Source: Photobacterium sp. GB-56
GTDB taxonomy: Bacteria > Pseudomonadota > Gammaproteobacteria > Enterobacterales > Vibrionaceae
Assembly (NCBI RefSeq): GCF_003026105.1
Contig: NZ_PYNW01000015.1
Coordinates: 1-64,000 of the forward strand
Direction of reading: 5' to 3'
DNA length: 64,000 bases
Part shown: positions 63,304 to 64,000 of the stretch, in pieces
Layout of the letters: every line of letters starts with the position of its first letter
How positions within the stretch are numbered: the first letter of the stretch is position 1
Made by a program: the position numbers and the translations under genes
Notes under the pieces: generated by a model
Seen by the model: the letters and a program-made list of their open reading frames with translations, nothing else
Database searches by the model: none
What the model was told of the DNA's origin: nothing

Positions 63304-64000
63304 TTGAATTTATCCGCAATTTAAGTGCTTTTTTAGTTGCTCTAGGAATATTGATTGCTGTCCATGAATTTGGTCACTTTTGGGTTGCTCGCCGTTGTGG
63401 TGTATATGTTGAACGCTTTTCGATTGGTTTCGGTAAGGCACTTTTTCGTCGTAAAGGAAAAGACGGAACAGAATATACATTGGCAATGATCCCGCTGGGC
63501 GGCTATGTAAAAATGCTTGATGAGCGGGTAGAAGAAGTGCCTGCAGAAAAGCGTCATATGGCGTTTAATAACAAAAAACTTTGGCAACGAAGTGCAATTG
63601 TTGCTGCGGGTCCTTTTGCTAACTTTATTTTTGCTATTTTTGCATATTGGGTTGTGTATCTTATTGGGGTTCCTGCATTAAAGCCGTTTATTGGTGAAGT
63701 GGCTCCACAATCGATCGCGGCACAAGCAGGAATTACACCTGGAATGGAACTTAAATCTATTTCAGGAATCGAAACATCAGATTGGGAATCAGCCAATATG
63801 GCAATGGTTTCTCATATTGGTGATAAGAGCATGGTGATCACAGCGACAGAGCCTGACAGTAATGTCATCGTGACGCGCACTTTAGATCTATCTCATTGGT
63901 CTTATGATCCTGAGTCTCAGCAAGTACTAAAAACATTAGGTATTACGCCTTATCGGCCTAAAATTACGTTAAATGTCGCGCAATTGGTTGATAATAGTGC
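63300..64000 (+). CDS. rseP: Site-2 zinc metalloprotease RseP (partial, cut by the window end)
   Basis: RseP performs the intramembrane cleavage of the anti-sigma factor RseA in the sigma-E envelope-stress response. The visible 233 residues start [20 protein letters not shown] with the active-site HEFGH in the first helix, then [20 protein letters not shown] and [19 protein letters not shown] second helix near residue 100 ([20 protein letters not shown]) and the start of a PDZ domain ([16 protein letters not shown]) follow. It is translationally coupled to dxr by an ATGA overlap. The C-terminal half, with the LDG motif, lies beyond 64000. Confidence 0.97.
   Translation, partial: MIEFIRNLSAFLVALGILIAVHEFGHFWVARRCGVYVERFSIGFGKALFRRKGKDGTEYTLAMIPLGGYVKMLDERVEEVPAEKRHMAFNNKKLWQRSAIVAAGPFANFIFAIFAYWVVYLIGVPALKPFIGEVAPQSIAAQAGITPGMELKSISGIETSDWESANMAMVSHIGDKSMVITATEPDSNVIVTRTLDLSHWSYDPESQQVLKTLGITPYRPKITLNVAQLVDNS

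Noticed and set aside
1..64000. Prophage, insertion sequence, toxin-antitoxin or defence island
   Set aside because: No integrase, transposase, phage structural gene, restriction system or recognisable toxin pair appears; recBCD is the only DNA-degrading system and is core.

Overview
The window is a 64-kb piece of ordinary gammaproteobacterial chromosome. Gene content and order (gcvA-ygdD-rlmM, queF/syd, yqcC-truC-yqcA, glnD-map/rpsB-tsf-pyrH-frr-uppS-cdsA-dxr-rseP), Vibrio-type DUF proteins (DUF2850, DUF3549, DUF3301, DUF2310) and the AT-leaning composition point to Vibrionaceae, most likely Photobacterium. The genus is an inference from family knowledge; no database was searched.

Layout. 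0-0.4 kb is the end of an rRNA operon (5S rRNA, tRNA-Asp, terminator). 0.5-3.2 kb holds a glycine-zipper lipoprotein, an MFS exporter and a TRIC-family channel. 3.3-11.7 kb is a tandem duplication of a three-gene acid-resistance operon, gadC-glsA-gadB, on the minus strand; the copies are separated by a 13-bp tandem repeat array. Glutaminase makes glutamate from glutamine, GadB consumes a proton while decarboxylating it, and GadC exchanges GABA for glutamate. 12-17 kb holds a small membrane protein, dapD, a divergent SOS pair sharing one LexA box (yebG and a glycosylase-fold protein), and a LysR/TDT-transporter pair. 17.2-26.6 kb is recC-recB-recD. 26.7-33.8 kb holds a DsbB-family oxidase with a 51-aa partner, argA, mltA, and the tcdA / csdA-csdE tRNA-modification and sulfur-transfer genes. 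33.9-37.2 kb is the sRNA gcvB divergent from gcvA, followed by a hydrolase, ygdD and rlmM. An AT-rich unknown gene (glycosyltransferase-like) sits before xni and ppnN. 40.8-44.8 kb encodes two proteins with degenerate GGDEF domains. 44.9-47.8 kb holds queF, syd and small conserved genes.

The most striking region is 47.8-49.9 kb. It has no protein gene but three consecutive CsrB-family sRNAs, packed with GGA motifs and ending in covarying terminators. Each is preceded at the same distance (about 170 bp) by an 18-bp TGTAAG-N6-CTTACA-type box, the site expected for the GacA/UvrY/VarA response regulator. The window ends with DUF3301/DUF3549 genes, yqcC-truC-yqcA, glnD, map, and the rpsB-tsf-pyrH-frr-uppS-cdsA-dxr-rseP cluster; rseP is cut by the window edge.

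No phage, insertion sequence, CRISPR array or recognisable defence island was seen. The points worth a second look are regulatory: the sRNA array, the patchy duplication of the gad operon with its repeat array, unexplained dyads upstream of dapD and the gadC copies, a structured recC-recB spacer, and paired degenerate GGDEF proteins.
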